From Frigoriglobus tundricola (GTDB lineage Bacteria; Planctomycetota; Planctomycetia; Gemmatales; Gemmataceae): 64,000 nt of DNA. A program made the position numbers and the translations under genes. The DNA lies in contig NZ_CP053452.2 in the NCBI RefSeq assembly GCF_013128195.2, positions 1,674,001 to 1,738,000 of the forward strand. Direction: 5' to 3'. Each line of letters starts with the position of its first letter. The first letter of the stretch is position 1. Shown here piece by piece: positions 54,417 through 64,000 of the stretch. The notes below the pieces were generated by a model, which saw only the letters and a program-made list of their open reading frames with translations, was not told the origin of the DNA and did no database searches.

Positions 54417-55229
54417 ATGAAATCGGCCGTCACCATCTCGCTCGTTCCGGAAGCCCGCGGCGGCCCGTTCGTGTACTGGGACGATCTCGCCGCCGGGTGC
54501 CGGGCCGCCGCGGCGCTGGGCTTCGACGCGGTCGAGGTGTTCCCCCCCGGCCCGGACGCGGTGAGCCCCGACGACCTCCGCGCCCTTCTCGACGACAACG
54601 GGCTCGCCCTCGCGGCCGTCGGCACCGGGGCCGGGTGGGTGAAACACAAGCTCTCGCTCACCAGCCCGGACGACGCCACCCGCGACCGGGCGGTCGCGTT
54701 CGTCCGGTCGGTCATGGACCTCGCGGCCCGGTTCGAGGCCCCCGCGATCATCGGCTCCATGCAGGGGAAGTGGGAGGGCGCGGTCTCCAAGCCCGTCGCG
54801 CTCCGCTACCTCGGCCACGCGCTCTTCAAGCTCGACCAGCACGCGGCCGACCTGGGCACCACGCTCCTGTACGAACCGCTCAACCGGTACGAGACGAACC
54901 TCGTCAACACGCTCGGCGACGCGGCGCAGCTCCTCACCGGCGCGTCGCTGGAGCACGTGAAGATCCTCGCCGACCTCTATCACATGAACATTGAGGAGGC
55001 GAACCTGCCGGGCGCGATCCGCGCCGCCGGCCGGCACATCGGACACGTCCACTTCGCCGACTCGAACCGCCGCGCCGCCGGCCTCGGCCACACCGACTTC
55101 GCCCCGATCGTCGCGGCGCTGGCGGACGTCGGCTACAGCGGCTACCTCTCCGCCGAAGTGCTCCCCCTGCCCGACACGGACGCCGCCGCCCGCCAGACCA
55201 TCGACACCTTCCGCCGGCTCGTGGGCTGA
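54417..55229 (+). CDS. Sugar-phosphate isomerase/epimerase-like TIM barrel
   Basis: 270 residues of the xylose-isomerase-like TIM barrel (AP_endonuc_2) family. Barrel strands include FDAVEVFPPGPDAVS, LYEPLNRYETNLVNT (Glu metal ligand), KILADLYHMNIEEANLPGAI (Asp/His ligands) and HVHFADSNRRAAGLGHTDF. The His-x-His plus Asp/Glu pattern fits a metal-dependent isomerase. Hydroxypyruvate isomerase and sugar epimerases share these motifs; I cannot pick a substrate. Lies between ilvE and a palindrome-rich spacer. Confidence 0.8.
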   Translation: MKSAVTISLVPEARGGPFVYWDDLAAGCRAAAALGFDAVEVFPPGPDAVSPDDLRALLDDNGLALAAVGTGAGWVKHKLSLTSPDDATRDRAVAFVRSVMDLAARFEAPAIIGSMQGKWEGAVSKPVALRYLGHALFKLDQHAADLGTTLLYEPLNRYETNLVNTLGDAAQLLTGASLEHVKILADLYHMNIEEANLPGAIRAAGRHIGHVHFADSNRRAAGLGHTDFAPIVAALADVGYSGYLSAEVLPLPDTDAAARQTIDTFRRLVG

Positions 55230-55236
55230 GGGGCCA

Positions 55237-55356
55237 TTTCGGGTGGCCGACGGGCTCCGACAGTCGGTGGTCGCACCCCCGGTGTCGCAGCACGGCTCCT
55301 CTCGAAGCGACCACCCCCCGTCGCCGTCGCTGTCGGAGACAGCGACCCACCCGAAA
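55237..55356. repeat. Nested palindrome in the spacer downstream of the isomerase
   Basis: Three nested arm pairs: TTTCGGGTGG/CCACCCGAAA (55237-55246 with 55347-55356), CTCCGACAG/CTGTCGGAG (55255-55263 with 55330-55338) and GTGGTCGC/GCGACCAC (55267-55274 with 55307-55314). It starts seven bases after the isomerase stop. The spacer 55230-55658 contains no gene that I can support. Confidence 0.75.
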
Positions 55357-55644
55357 AAGCCGTTCCCCAGTCTCATCCGCCCCCCCATCACCACACCCCT
55401 CGCCCAGATTCACGCGCGCAGAAGCCCGGAAACTTGAGTCAAAACGCTTGACGCCCTTCGGGGGCGGAGTTATAGCCGCCCCGCTTTCTCAAACACTCTC
55501 TACGCGGGGCTTAAACGCCCCAGGCAGACGGGAGCCGGACCGCTGGGGCGGTTTCGGCGTCTGTGCCGGCTACCGCGCGATGGGTCGGACCATCGCGTGA
55601 CGGGGGTATGTCGCCGGCCCGGCCCGTTCGTCCAGCGCAGGGTC

Positions 55645-55652
55645 AAAGGAGG
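55645..55652 (+). promoter_or_regulatory. Strong Shine-Dalgarno for the secretin
   Basis: AAAGGAGG at 55645-55652 lies six bases before GTG at 55659. It decides for the GTG start over the in-frame ATG upstream. Its strength suggests high expression. Confidence 0.75.
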
Positions 55653-55658
55653 CCATTG

Positions 55659-58600
55659 GTGTTCCAGGCAAAGAAGTGGAGCTGGAAGCGGGTGGCGGCC
55701 AACCTGCTGCTGGTGCCGGTGCTGAGCGGGGGCTCGGTCGCCGTCGTGCACGCCCAGCTCGGTCGAACCAGCGGCGGTTCGGACGGCAACAGTTTGCCGT
55801 CGATGCCGTCCGTGCCGTCTACCGCGCCGAAGCCGGCCGCGGCGTCCCAGACGACCAGCAGCGACCCGAAGCAGTTGCTCAAAGAGGGGCGCAAGGCGCT
55901 CGCCGAGGGCCGGTTCGCCGACGCCCAGGATCTGGCGCAGCGGGCCGCGCACTACAACCCCACCGACAAATGGGGGCTGTTCGACGACACGCCGGCCGCG
56001 CTCCGCAAGGACATTGATGCGGCCAAGGCGCGGGCCAACAAGGCGCAGTCCGAACAGTTGGTGAAGCAGGCCAAGGCGCTCGCGGCCAAGCCCGGCGCCA
56101 ACGACGCCGAGCGCGCGTACAACCTGGACACCGCGATCCAGATGGCCCGCAAGGCCGACCAGCTCCACGGACCGTACTCGACCTGGGACATGGGGGACCG
56201 GGCCGACAAATTGGTGAAGGAGCTCCAGGAGTCGCGCGCCAAGATCAAGGTCGCGGCGGCCAAACCGCCGGCCGGCCCGCAGACCGCCGGGACCCCGGCC
56301 GCCCGCCCGACCACGGGCGCCCCGGCCTCCGGGGCCCAGACCGCCGGGACCCCGACCGCCCGCCCGACCACGGGCGCCCCGGCCGCGGGTACCGACACCA
56401 AGCCGCGCCGCCGCGGACAAGCTGATGGCCGAGGGCCGCACGCTCGCCGCCCAGGGCAACTTCGCCGCCGCGCGGAACAAGTACACCGAGGCCGACCGGC
56501 TCGGGGCCAACTACAGCACGGGCGAGTACAGCCCCGGGTACGCGCTCCAGGAGCTGAACGCCCGGGGCTCCGCGGCGGTCGACAAGCTGCTCCGCGACTC
56601 GCAGACCTTCACCGCCCAGAAGGAGTACGCGAAGGCCGAGGCCGCGCTCTCGAACGCGATGAAGATCGCGATGCCGCTCGGCCTGTTCCCGAAGCCCATC
56701 ACCGACGCCCAGGCGGCGCTGTACGCCGCGTCCGCGGGTAAGGCCGGCGTGCCGGGCAAGGGCGCGCCCAACGGCATCACCGCGGCCGGCGGCCCCGAGT
56801 ACCTGGTCAAAGCGCCCGACCCGATCGGGGGCACCGCCCCGGTCGTCCCGGCCGGCACGCAGACCGTGTACGCCAAGCCGCCCGCGCCGGGCGGCCCGGC
56901 GACCGGCCGCCAGCTGCTCGACCAGGCCGCGATCGAGTTCAAGGCCGGCGACTACGAGACCGCCGAGCGCCTGGCGCGCGCAGGCGCACAACCTGGGCGT
57001 GCCCGAAGAGGCCCGCGGCCTGCTGAACAGCATCGACGCGGAACGGTTCGCGCGGAAGCAGCGCACCGCCGCCGAGGCGGTCAAGAACGCGAAGGCGGCG
57101 TTCGAGCAGAAGGACTACCAGCGCACCCTCAGCGTGCTGGTGATGATCGACCCGAACCTGCTGACGCCCGAGGCCAAGGGCACCCGCGACCAACTGCTGG
57201 CCACGTGCAAGGTCGAGCTGGGCAAGTCCGGTCCGGGCGGCGACGTGGTCGCCACCGGCGGCGCCCAGCCGGACAAGTCGCTGCTGCCGCCGGCCGACCC
57301 GGCGCCGCCGAACCCGCCGGGCGTCGCCCGCGTCGGCCCGGACGCCAAGACCGACGGGCCGGCCGCCCAGGCGGACGCGCTCCGGCGGGTGGAGGTCCAG
57401 AAGCTCCGCAGCGAGGGGCTCAAGGTCCAGCAGGACGCGGGGGCCGCGTTCGGCCGGGGCGAGACCGACCTCGCCATGCAGTTGCTCATGGACTACTCGA
57501 ACCGCGTCCGGTCCAGCGGGCTCGACGCCGCGGCGATCGCGCAGCTGCTCCGCCCGGTGGAGGGCCGGCTGGACACGTTCCGGATCATGAAGGGCCAGCA
57601 GGACGCCCTCACCCGGCAGACCAAGGAGAAGCGCGAGGCCCGCGAGCAACTCACCACCCGCGGCGTGGTCGAAGAGGAGCGCAAGCAGGAGGTGGCGGCC
57701 CTCGTGCGCCGGTACCACGACCTGGTGAAGAAGAACGACTTCGCCGGGGCCGAGCGCGTCGCGCTCCAGGCCAAGCAGCTCGACCCGGACGACCCCGCCG
57801 TCACCGCGCTGGCCGAGATGGCGAAGCTGCAAAAGCGGGTCAAGTACGCCGAAAAGGCCAAGTCCGACCGCGAGCAGATCTTCCTCGACGGCCTGAACAA
57901 CGCCGAGGAGATGGGGCCGCTCGTCACCACCGAGGACCCGGTCGCCATCCAGCTGCGGTCCCTGGCCCGGTCCCGGAACCGCGGGTCGCTGGACAACGCC
58001 CACCTGCGGACCCGCACCCCGGCCGAGTTCGACATCGAACTGAAGCTCGACAAGCCGATCTCGATCGAGTTCACCCAGACGCCGCTCGACCAGGTGATCG
58101 ACAACCTGAAGGTGAGCACCGGGCTGCCACTGGTGATCGACTACCGGGCCCTTGACGACGAGAAGATCAGCCAGGTCCAGCCCATCACCATCAAGCCGGG
58201 CACGGCGGTGGCGGCCAAGAACGTGCTCGCGTTCGCCCTCGAGCAGGCCGGGCTGAGCTACGTCGTCGAGCACGACATGGTGAAGGTGACGACCCTCAAG
58301 AAGTCCAAGGGGCGGCTGGTCACGAAGGTGTTCTCGGTGGCCGACCTCGTCACCCCGGTGCCGAACTTCGCGCTGCCCGACTACGCCAACTTCGACAAGA
58401 TGCTCAAGAGCAACCCGCTCAACAGCGGGCAGATCATGCTGCAAGGGCTGAACACCCCGGGCAGCACGACGCCGAACGTGCCGCCCAACGGGCTGACCGG
58501 GGGCCAGGGCGTGAGCAACCCGCTGCCGGCGGCGGCGCTGGGCCAGGGCGCGATGCCCGGGATCCAGGGCCAGCACTGGACCGGCGGGCGGCTCGAAACC

Positions 58601-59833
58601 CACCCGCTGAACAGCTCGTCCACCATGACGAGCGAGAACAACACCAAGCAGGAGCAGCTCATCCGGCTCATCACGAGCATGGTGCGCCCCTACGCCTGGG
58701 ACGGGCACGGCGGGGCCGGTAAGGTCGAGTTCTTCGACATCGGGAACGCCCTCGTGGTGAACCAGACGGCCGACGTGATCCAGGAGGTCGCCGACCTGCT
58801 GGAGGCGCTCCGCCGGCTGCAGGACCTGGCGGTCGCGGTCGAGGTCCGCATCGTGTCGCTGTCCGAATCGTTCTTCGAGCGCATGGGCGTGGACTTCTCG
58901 ATCAACATCCAGACCCACAACACCAGCCTCGAGCCGGCGCTGACCAGCGGCAACTCCCGGCAGAGCCCGTTCATCAACAGCCTGAACGGGTACAACGGCT
59001 ACACGGTCGGGCTCACGCCGGCCGGGACGTTCACCCCGGACCTGAACGTGCCCATCCAGTCCACCAGCTTCTCGCGGGCCATCCCGGGCTTCGGGAACTA
59101 CCCGAACACGCCGGGCAACGACGGCGGGATCTCGCTGGGCCTGGCGTTCCTGAACGACATCCAGGTGTACACGTTCATGGAAATGGCCCAGGGCGACCAG
59201 CGGGCCAACATCATGCAGGCCCCGAAGCTGACGCTGTTCAACGGGCAGACCGCGACCCTGACGGTCACCAACACCCAGTTCTTCGTGACGAACGTGCAGG
59301 TGGTGTCGGTGAACGGGCAGATCGTGTTCATCCCGCAGAACCAGGCCCTGCCCGGCCCCGGTAACTTCAACCAGGGCGGCTCGACGACCATCAGCATCCA
59401 GGCGGTGGTTTCGGCCGACCGCCGGTTCGTCCGGCTCAACCTGCCGGTGAACCTGTCCGTGCAGTCGGGCGCGTCCGTGCCGCTGTTCCCGATCACCACG
59501 TTCATCACGCCGGTGTTCGAGGGCGGCAGCCAGGGCCAGCCGATCCCGTTCACCCAGTTCCTCCAACAGCCGGCGTTCACCACCATGAACATCCAGACGA
59601 CGGTGGTGTGCCCGGACGGTGGTACGGTGCTCCTGGGCGGGCTGAAGACGCTCCGCGAGAGCCGCAACGAGTTCGGCCCGCCGTTCCTGAGCAAGATCCC
59701 GTACCTGAACCGGTTGTTCAAGAACGTGGGCGTGGGCCGCGACACCACGCACGTGATGATCATGGTGACGCCGCGCATCATCATCAACTCGGAGGAAGAG
59801 ATCGTTCAGACCGAGGGCGGCCTGCGGCCGTGA
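55659..59833 (+). CDS. Large secretin (type II/III secretion outer-membrane pore), frame broken twice
   Basis: About 1390 residues in three overlapping frames. Frame 1 starts at GTG 55659 (MFQAKKWSWKRVAANLLLVP, a signal-like start), with TPR-like helical units and Thr/Ala/Pro linkers (ARPTTGAP repeated). It breaks near 56405; frame 2 continues with MAEGRTLAAQGNFAAARNKY and a similar TPR. It breaks again near 56985, and frame 3 continues (EEARGLLNSIDAERFARKQR) to the end. The C-terminus has a secretin N-domain (FTQTPLDQVIDNLKVSTGLP), LVVNQTADVIQEVADLLEAL, and the secretin core (VEVRIVSLSESFFERMGVD, TVVCPDGGTVLLGGLKTLRE, PYLNRLFKNVGVG, VMIMVTPRIII). TPR plus secretin fits planctomycete GspD-like pores. 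No other secretion gene is adjacent. Frameshifts are probably sequencing errors in GC repeats. Confidence 0.88.
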
Positions 59834-59863
59834 CCGGGTCCGCGTGACCGAAAGAAAACCCAG

Positions 59864-59891
59864 CGGCCCGCGAGCCCACGCTCGCGGGCCG
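59864..59891 (+). terminator. Intrinsic terminator after the secretin
   Basis: Perfect 12-base stem CGGCCCGCGAGC/GCTCGCGGGCCG (59864-59875 with 59880-59891), 4-base loop, followed by TTCGCATTT, starting 31 bases past the stop codon. The 320-base spacer 59834-60153 otherwise holds the promoter region of the sigma-factor gene, with no clear boxes. Confidence 0.65.
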
Positions 59892-60153
59892 TTCGCATTT
59901 CGGCGGGCGCGGCCCGCGCCCCACGCCCCCTGTGCGTCTCGAGCGACCGCCCGTCCACTTCCCGCCCCCTCCCCCCCGCCCCGGTATTCGGTCCCCGCAC
60001 GCGCCGCAAACGAACCGCGGAACCGCGGCGTTAGTGTCACCGGACGGTGCGGGGCCGCTTGGCCCCGCACGCGCGACGAATTCGGTTCGCTTTTTTCGAA
60101 GGGTCCGCGTCCGGGCGGGAACTCTACCCGTGTCGGCACCCGGTGGAGGGGGA

Positions 60154-61872
60154 ATGGGCACGTCATCCCGCGGACTCTTCGGCTTTCTGGCCCGGCTCCG
60201 GCCGCCGCCACCGGTCGATTCCGACGCGGACCTGCTCGGGCGGTACGTGAACACTGCCGACCAGCTCGCGTTTACGGGTCTGGTCCGCCGCCACGGCCCG
60301 ATGGTGCTGGCCGTTTGCCGCCGCCGGCTGGGCCGCGGGGCCGACGCCGAGGACGCCTTCCAGGCCGTGTTCCTGGCGCGCGCGCGCTCCGCGCACGCGA
60401 TCGCCCGGCGCGAGCGCTGCCCGGCTGGCTCTACCGGGCGGCGTACCAGATCGCACTCAAGGCGGCCGGGCGCCGGGGCCGGGCGCCCCACGACCGAACT
60501 GGCGACCGAGGTGCCGATGCCCGCCGCGCCGCCCGCCTGGGAAACCGACGAGCTGAAAGCGGCCCTGGACGCGGAGGTCGCGGACCTGCCCGACCGGTTC
60601 CGCTCGGTGGTCGTCCTGTGCCTGGTCGAGGCGCGCCCCCGCGCGGAGGCGGCGGCGGTCCTGGGGGTTCCGGTCGGTACGGTCGATTCGCGGCTGAACG
60701 CCGCCCGCAAGCGGCTCCAGGCGCGGCTGACCCGACGCGGGATCGCGATCGGCCTCGGCGCCGCGCTCGACCCGATGCTCTGCGAACCCGCCGCGGCGAC
60801 CGGGGGCCGCGTTCTGGAACTGATTACGAGTACCGTTTCGGCGGTCCTCGCGGAAGCGGCCGGGTCCGAGACGGGTGCCGTCTCACCGGCGGTGGTTGAA
60901 CTCTCACGAGGGGTAACAATGACGACGACGAAGCTCCGCCTCCTGGCCGCCCTGGGCGTGACGCTCGGGCTCATCGGCGGCGCGGGAGCCGGCATCTATT
61001 TCGCAACGGCCGCCGACCCGGTGCCGCCGGTCACCCGGGTGACCGAGACTCCGACGACCGCGACCGAACAGCCCAAGGCCGGAGCCCCCGATCGACCGGA
61101 TGCGAAGGCCGAGCCACGGGCCAGCGGAGAAGCGGCGCTCCTCAAGCCGTTCGGGAAGGAGGTTGGGGACGGAACCAATCTGAGGGACCTGTTCGCTTAT
61201 ATCGAAAACCAGACCCAACTGGTTCTGCGTGTGGACGTGGCCGCGTTCCAGCGAATCGGCGTCATCAGCAGGGGGGACGCCGACACACCCGATCTGTTCC
61301 TGAACGCCGTTTACGCAACCAAAGTCGTCCTCCCCCGCCGGGTCGAGTTGCTGCCGACCCGCGACGTACTGGCGGACGCGCTGGCCCAAATACAATCATC
61401 GCATCCGTGTACGTATCAGGTGCGCGGGTCGCAGTTGGTCATCGTCCCGGCCTTCATACCGCCGGTGCGCCCCGGAGTCGATCCGTTGGGTCCCGGCGAT
61501 GCCGACGGCAATACCCCCTCCATCACGGAAAGGATACTCAGCGAACAGATCTACGGCGGGGTCGTGCGTGTGACGGTCGATCGCAAGCCGGCGACCGAAA
61601 TTCTCGCCGACCTGCGGGCACAAACGGGCGCGAACATCGTACTCGACCCGCGGTGCGAAGCCCTGGATAAGAAGGTGCTGACCGTCACTCTGAGCGACGT
61701 GCGGCTCTACGACGCCCTGCGGGTACTCGCCGACATGGCGGACCTGAAAATGGTCTGCGTCGGCAACATCTACTACATCACGACCGCGGCCAACGCCAAG
61801 GCGTTCCAGCCGCCCGCGCCGCGCCCGGCGGTTCCGATGGCACCGCAACCGCCCTCGGTCGGCGGGAAGTGA
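60154..61872 (+). CDS. ECF sigma factor fused to a membrane-anchored secretin-N-like domain
   Basis: 572 residues from the ATG at 60154 (MGTSSRGLFGFLARLRP), preceded by GGTGGAGGGGGA. Sigma region 2 near residues 30-90 (FTGLVRRHGPMVLAVCRRRL, AEDAFQAVFL); region 4 near 145-195 (ADLPDRFRSVVVLCLVEAR, VPVGTVDSRLNAARKRL). Between them a block of about 30 residues is shifted: another frame reads ALPGWLYRAAYQIALKAAGR, the normal sequence, so two compensating indels lie near 60400 and 60475. After residue 250 come a transmembrane helix (LLAALGVTLGLIGGAGAGIY) and an STN-like periplasmic domain (LRDLFAYIENQTQLVLRVDV, TEILADLRAQTGANIVLDPR). Sigma factor with its own outer sensor domain: a one-protein signal path. 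A separate anti-sigma factor is not seen next door. Confidence 0.85.
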   Translation: MGTSSRGLFGFLARLRPPPPVDSDADLLGRYVNTADQLAFTGLVRRHGPMVLAVCRRRLGRGADAEDAFQAVFLARARSAHAIARRERCPAGSTGRRTRSHSRRPGAGAGRPTTELATEVPMPAAPPAWETDELKAALDAEVADLPDRFRSVVVLCLVEARPRAEAAAVLGVPVGTVDSRLNAARKRLQARLTRRGIAIGLGAALDPMLCEPAAATGGRVLELITSTVSAVLAEAAGSETGAVSPAVVELSRGVTMTTTKLRLLAALGVTLGLIGGAGAGIYFATAADPVPPVTRVTETPTTATEQPKAGAPDRPDAKAEPRASGEAALLKPFGKEVGDGTNLRDLFAYIENQTQLVLRVDVAAFQRIGVISRGDADTPDLFLNAVYATKVVLPRRVELLPTRDVLADALAQIQSSHPCTYQVRGSQLVIVPAFIPPVRPGVDPLGPGDADGNTPSITERILSEQIYGGVVRVTVDRKPATEILADLRAQTGANIVLDPRCEALDKKVLTVTLSDVRLYDALRVLADMADLKMVCVGNIYYITTAANAKAFQPPAPRPAVPMAPQPPSVGGK

Positions 61873-61990
61873 TTCACCCGCCCAGCGCGGCCCGTCGAAC
61901 AGGAGCCAAAGGTCCGCTCTGGGCCGGCCCGTCCAACACGAACTCGAATCGCCGTCCCGATCGACCGGTACACAGAAGGCCCGATCGCGT

Positions 61991-62025
61991 GCGGACCCGG
62001 GCTCGCTCTGCGAGCCCGGGTCCGC
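61991..62025. terminator. Bidirectional hairpin terminator between convergent genes
   Basis: Perfect 15-base stem GCGGACCCGGGCTCG (61991-62005) with 62011-62025 around a 5-base loop. It lies between the sigma-factor gene (ends 61872) and the LRR gene on the other strand (ends 62046). There is no strong T-run, so it may act as a two-way barrier. Confidence 0.65.
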
Positions 62026-62045
62026 ATGAAGCCGAACGGTCGCGC

Positions 62046-64000
62046 TCAGTCATCAGCGAAAACGCGCACGTTCGGGAGCGCGCCGCGCAGCTTCTCGGCG
62101 CCGGCGCCGGTCACCTGGGTCTGGTTGGCGTTCACGGTCTGAAGGGCCTTCAGCCCCGCCAGGCCCGCCAGCCCCGCGTCGGTGATGCGGGTGCCCTGCA
62201 CGTTGACGAACTGGAGCTTCGGCAGGTCCTTCATGCGGGCCAGCCCCCCGTCCCAGACGAGCGTCTGCTCCAGGTACAAATTGGTCAGCTCCGGGAAGTT
62301 TTTGAGGTGCTCCAGTCCCTCACCGGTGGCCCGCGTCTGGCTCAAGTTGATCGAACTCACTTTCGCCAGGGCCGTTACGTCCTTCAGCCCGGCCCCGGTC
62401 ACCCTCGTTCCCTCAAGGGCGAGGTGCTGGAGCCGGGTGAGGCCGTTGAGAGCCGGAAGCCCGGCGTCCGTGATCCGCGTGCGGCCGAGGGCGAGTACGC
62501 CCAGATCGGTCAGCTCTCCGACCTCCTTCAGCCCCGCGTCGTTCAACTGCGAGCCCTGCAACAACAGGCTCCGAAGGGCCTTCAGCCCCTTCAGTTTCGC
62601 GAACCCGGCGCCGGTCACGGGCGTGTCGGAGAGGTCGAGGGTCTGGAGCCGTTTCATCCCGGCGAGGTGGCCCGCCCCCGCGTCCGTGAACGCGCTGCCC
62701 GTCGCCCGCAGGTCGGCCAGCGCGGGCAGTTCGCCGACGGCGGCGAAGCCGGTACCGGTCACCCGCGTCCGGACGAGTGACAGGCGCCCGAGCTGGTTCA
62801 TCCCCTTGAGGTGTTCGAGCCCCGCGTCGGTCACGTCCGTACCGTCGAGTACGAGGTCATTGAGCCCGGGGAGCGCCGCCCGGAGGTGCTTCACCCCGGC
62901 GTCCGAGAACGGAGCGCCCTCGACCGAGAGCTCCTCCAGGTTCGGGAGCGCCTTCAGTTTTTCGAACCCGGTCCCGGTCACCCGCGTGGAACCGAGGTGC
63001 AACTCGCGCAGCTCGGTCAGGGCGCCGAGGTGTTCGAGCCCGGCGTCGGTCACGTTCGTGCGGACCAGGCTCAGCGCGCGGAGGCCCGTCAGCGCCCGGA
63101 CCTCCTTCAGCCCCTCGTCCCCGAACGGCGCCCCGTCGAGGCGCAGCTCCTCCAGTTGCGTCAGGCCCGCGAGGTGTTTGAACCCGGTCCCGGAGACGGC
63201 CGCCCCGGGGAGCGAGAGCACCTTGAGGTTCTTCAGCCCCTTGAAGTGGGCCAGCCCCGCGTCCGTCAGGCGCCACTCGCCCGACGCGGGGACGAACAGG
63301 GCCCGAAGGCCGGCCATCTTGCCGATGTGTTCCAGCGCCGGGTCCGTCAGCCCGCGCCCGGGCAGGTCGAGGTGGCGCAACTTGGTCAGGTGGGACAGCA
63401 CCTGCAACTTCGCCGCCGCTTCACCGTTCAGGTTGCACGGAAAGTCTTCGAGGTCGACGAGGGCCGCGAGCGGGGCGAGCTGTTTCGCCGTGAGGTCGGA
63501 CCCGGGCAGGTACAGCCGCTTCAGCTTCGTGAGCTTGGCGAGGTACATCAGCCCGTCGCCGCGCACGGCCGTGCCGGACAGGTGCAGCTCCTCGAGATTC
63601 GTCAGCCCCTTCAGGTAAAACAGACCGGCATCGGTGACCGCGTTCCCGAAACCCAGATTGAGAACCCGCAGGTCCTTCAGCTCGCGCAGGTCGGCGAGGT
63701 CGGCGTCCGTGAGCTTGCCCTCGTCGAACACGACCGAGACGATCGGCTTGTCGCCCCCTTCGCCTTCGGTCAGTTTGCCGTTGAGCCGCTTGACCATCGC
63801 GCGCGGGTCGGCCGGCTTCAGCTTGCCGGCCACCGGGGGCTTGAGCTTCTTCAGTCGGTAGGCGTTGCTCACCTTCGACCCCCACAGTACGAGTTCGTCG
63901 AGGTCCTCCAGCGCGTCGAGTTCCTTCAGCCCCGCGTCGGTCAGGGCGGTTTGCGAGAGGTTGAGGGCCCGCAAATTCTTGAGCCCCTTGAGATGCGCGG
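62046..64000 (-). CDS. Long leucine-rich-repeat protein, 5' end cut by window edge
   Basis: About 650 residues are visible and the frame continues past the edge. At least 22 LRR units of about 24 residues occur with the pattern L-x-x-L-x-L-x-x-T-x-V-T-D-A-G-L, e.g. LEELHLSGTAVRGDGLMYLA, LRALSLVRTNVTDAGLEHLG and LQTLDLSDTPVTGAGFAKLK. Units alternate between DAGL and GTGF types. This 24-residue type is typical of planctomycetes and of bacterial GALA-like LRR proteins. One non-repeat stretch (NAYRLKKLKPPVAGKLKPAD onward) interrupts near the visible N-terminus. No catalytic domain is visible. The missing part could hold a signal peptide. Confidence 0.85.
   Translation of the reverse strand, partial: AHLKGLKNLRALNLSQTALTDAGLKELDALEDLDELVLWGSKVSNAYRLKKLKPPVAGKLKPADPRAMVKRLNGKLTEGEGGDKPIVSVVFDEGKLTDADLADLRELKDLRVLNLGFGNAVTDAGLFYLKGLTNLEELHLSGTAVRGDGLMYLAKLTKLKRLYLPGSDLTAKQLAPLAALVDLEDFPCNLNGEAAAKLQVLSHLTKLRHLDLPGRGLTDPALEHIGKMAGLRALFVPASGEWRLTDAGLAHFKGLKNLKVLSLPGAAVSGTGFKHLAGLTQLEELRLDGAPFGDEGLKEVRALTGLRALSLVRTNVTDAGLEHLGALTELRELHLGSTRVTGTGFEKLKALPNLEELSVEGAPFSDAGVKHLRAALPGLNDLVLDGTDVTDAGLEHLKGMNQLGRLSLVRTRVTGTGFAAVGELPALADLRATGSAFTDAGAGHLAGMKRLQTLDLSDTPVTGAGFAKLKGLKALRSLLLQGSQLNDAGLKEVGELTDLGVLALGRTRITDAGLPALNGLTRLQHLALEGTRVTGAGLKDVTALAKVSSINLSQTRATGEGLEHLKNFPELTNLYLEQTLVWDGGLARMKDLPKLQFVNVQGTRITDAGLAGLAGLKALQTVNANQTQVTGAGAEKLRGALPNVRVFADD

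Noticed and set aside
56939-60211. A 1090-codon open frame on the minus strand
   Set aside because: It lies antisense to the secretin, which has clear family motifs; the minus-strand product is His/Arg/Gln-rich and without domains.
1-64000. CRISPR arrays, tRNA or rRNA genes
   Set aside because: No regularly spaced short repeats and no cloverleaf or rRNA-like stretch were seen by eye; a covariance-model search would be needed for certainty.

Overview
The window looks like a piece of chromosome from a Gemmata-type planctomycete (family Gemmataceae). The GC content is very high. Several families are planctomycete hallmarks: a repeat-companion (TIGR02996-type) protein with leucine-rich repeats, a DUF1549/DUF1553 surface protein, an N-terminal LE-x-R-x-VPS motif, cytoplasmic and membrane Ser/Thr kinases, an ECF sigma factor fused to a membrane-anchored domain, and long LRR proteins. 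I saw no tRNA, rRNA or CRISPR array.

Layout. 1-4.7 kb: an edge-truncated hydrolase, two planctomycete-type proteins of unknown function, a small hypothetical gene and a dead IS701-type transposase preceded by a strong hairpin. 5.0-8.0 kb: a multi-PAS hybrid histidine kinase. 8.1-29.5 kb (minus strand): one large lipid locus, transcribed as pfaD, pfaA, a KS-CLF-AT-dehydratase synthase (PfaB+PfaC-like, split by frameshifts), oleA, oleB, an HU-type gene, oleC and oleD. 29.8-44.0 kb: mostly minus-strand signalling genes (FHA/GAF/cyclase, Ser/Thr kinase with an extracytoplasmic sensor, two histidine kinases), a secreted esterase and a DUF1549/1553 protein. 44.0-45.1 kb: a gene-free, partly AT-richer gap. 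45.1-49 kb: a kinase, a broken Uma2-type gene and an MFS transporter. 49.1-53.4 kb: a tight three-gene operon (repeat/wHTH-like protein, P-loop ATPase, beta-sandwich protein with a hydrophobic C-terminus) of unknown function. 53.4-64 kb: a class IV aminotransferase, a TIM-barrel isomerase, a large secretin, the sigma-factor fusion and a truncated LRR protein.

How the genes may work together. The pfa-type synthase should build a (poly)unsaturated acyl chain with PfaD as enoyl reductase. OleA joins two acyl chains head to head, OleD reduces, OleC forms a beta-lactone and OleB decarboxylates it to a long-chain olefin. Having both pathways in one co-directional locus suggests a dedicated polyunsaturated hydrocarbon factory. 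No phosphopantetheinyl transferase gene is present, so one must lie elsewhere.

Two cautions. First, the locus carries palindromic mini-elements both between genes and, in frame, inside the coding sequences; these look like an undescribed repeat family. Second, at least four genes carry frameshifts in GCGCG-like or poly-G tracts (near 18.24 and 18.34 kb, 37.0 kb, 56.4 and 56.98 kb, 60.4 kb). This pattern fits assembly indel errors better than real gene decay, so those genes are probably intact in the organism.
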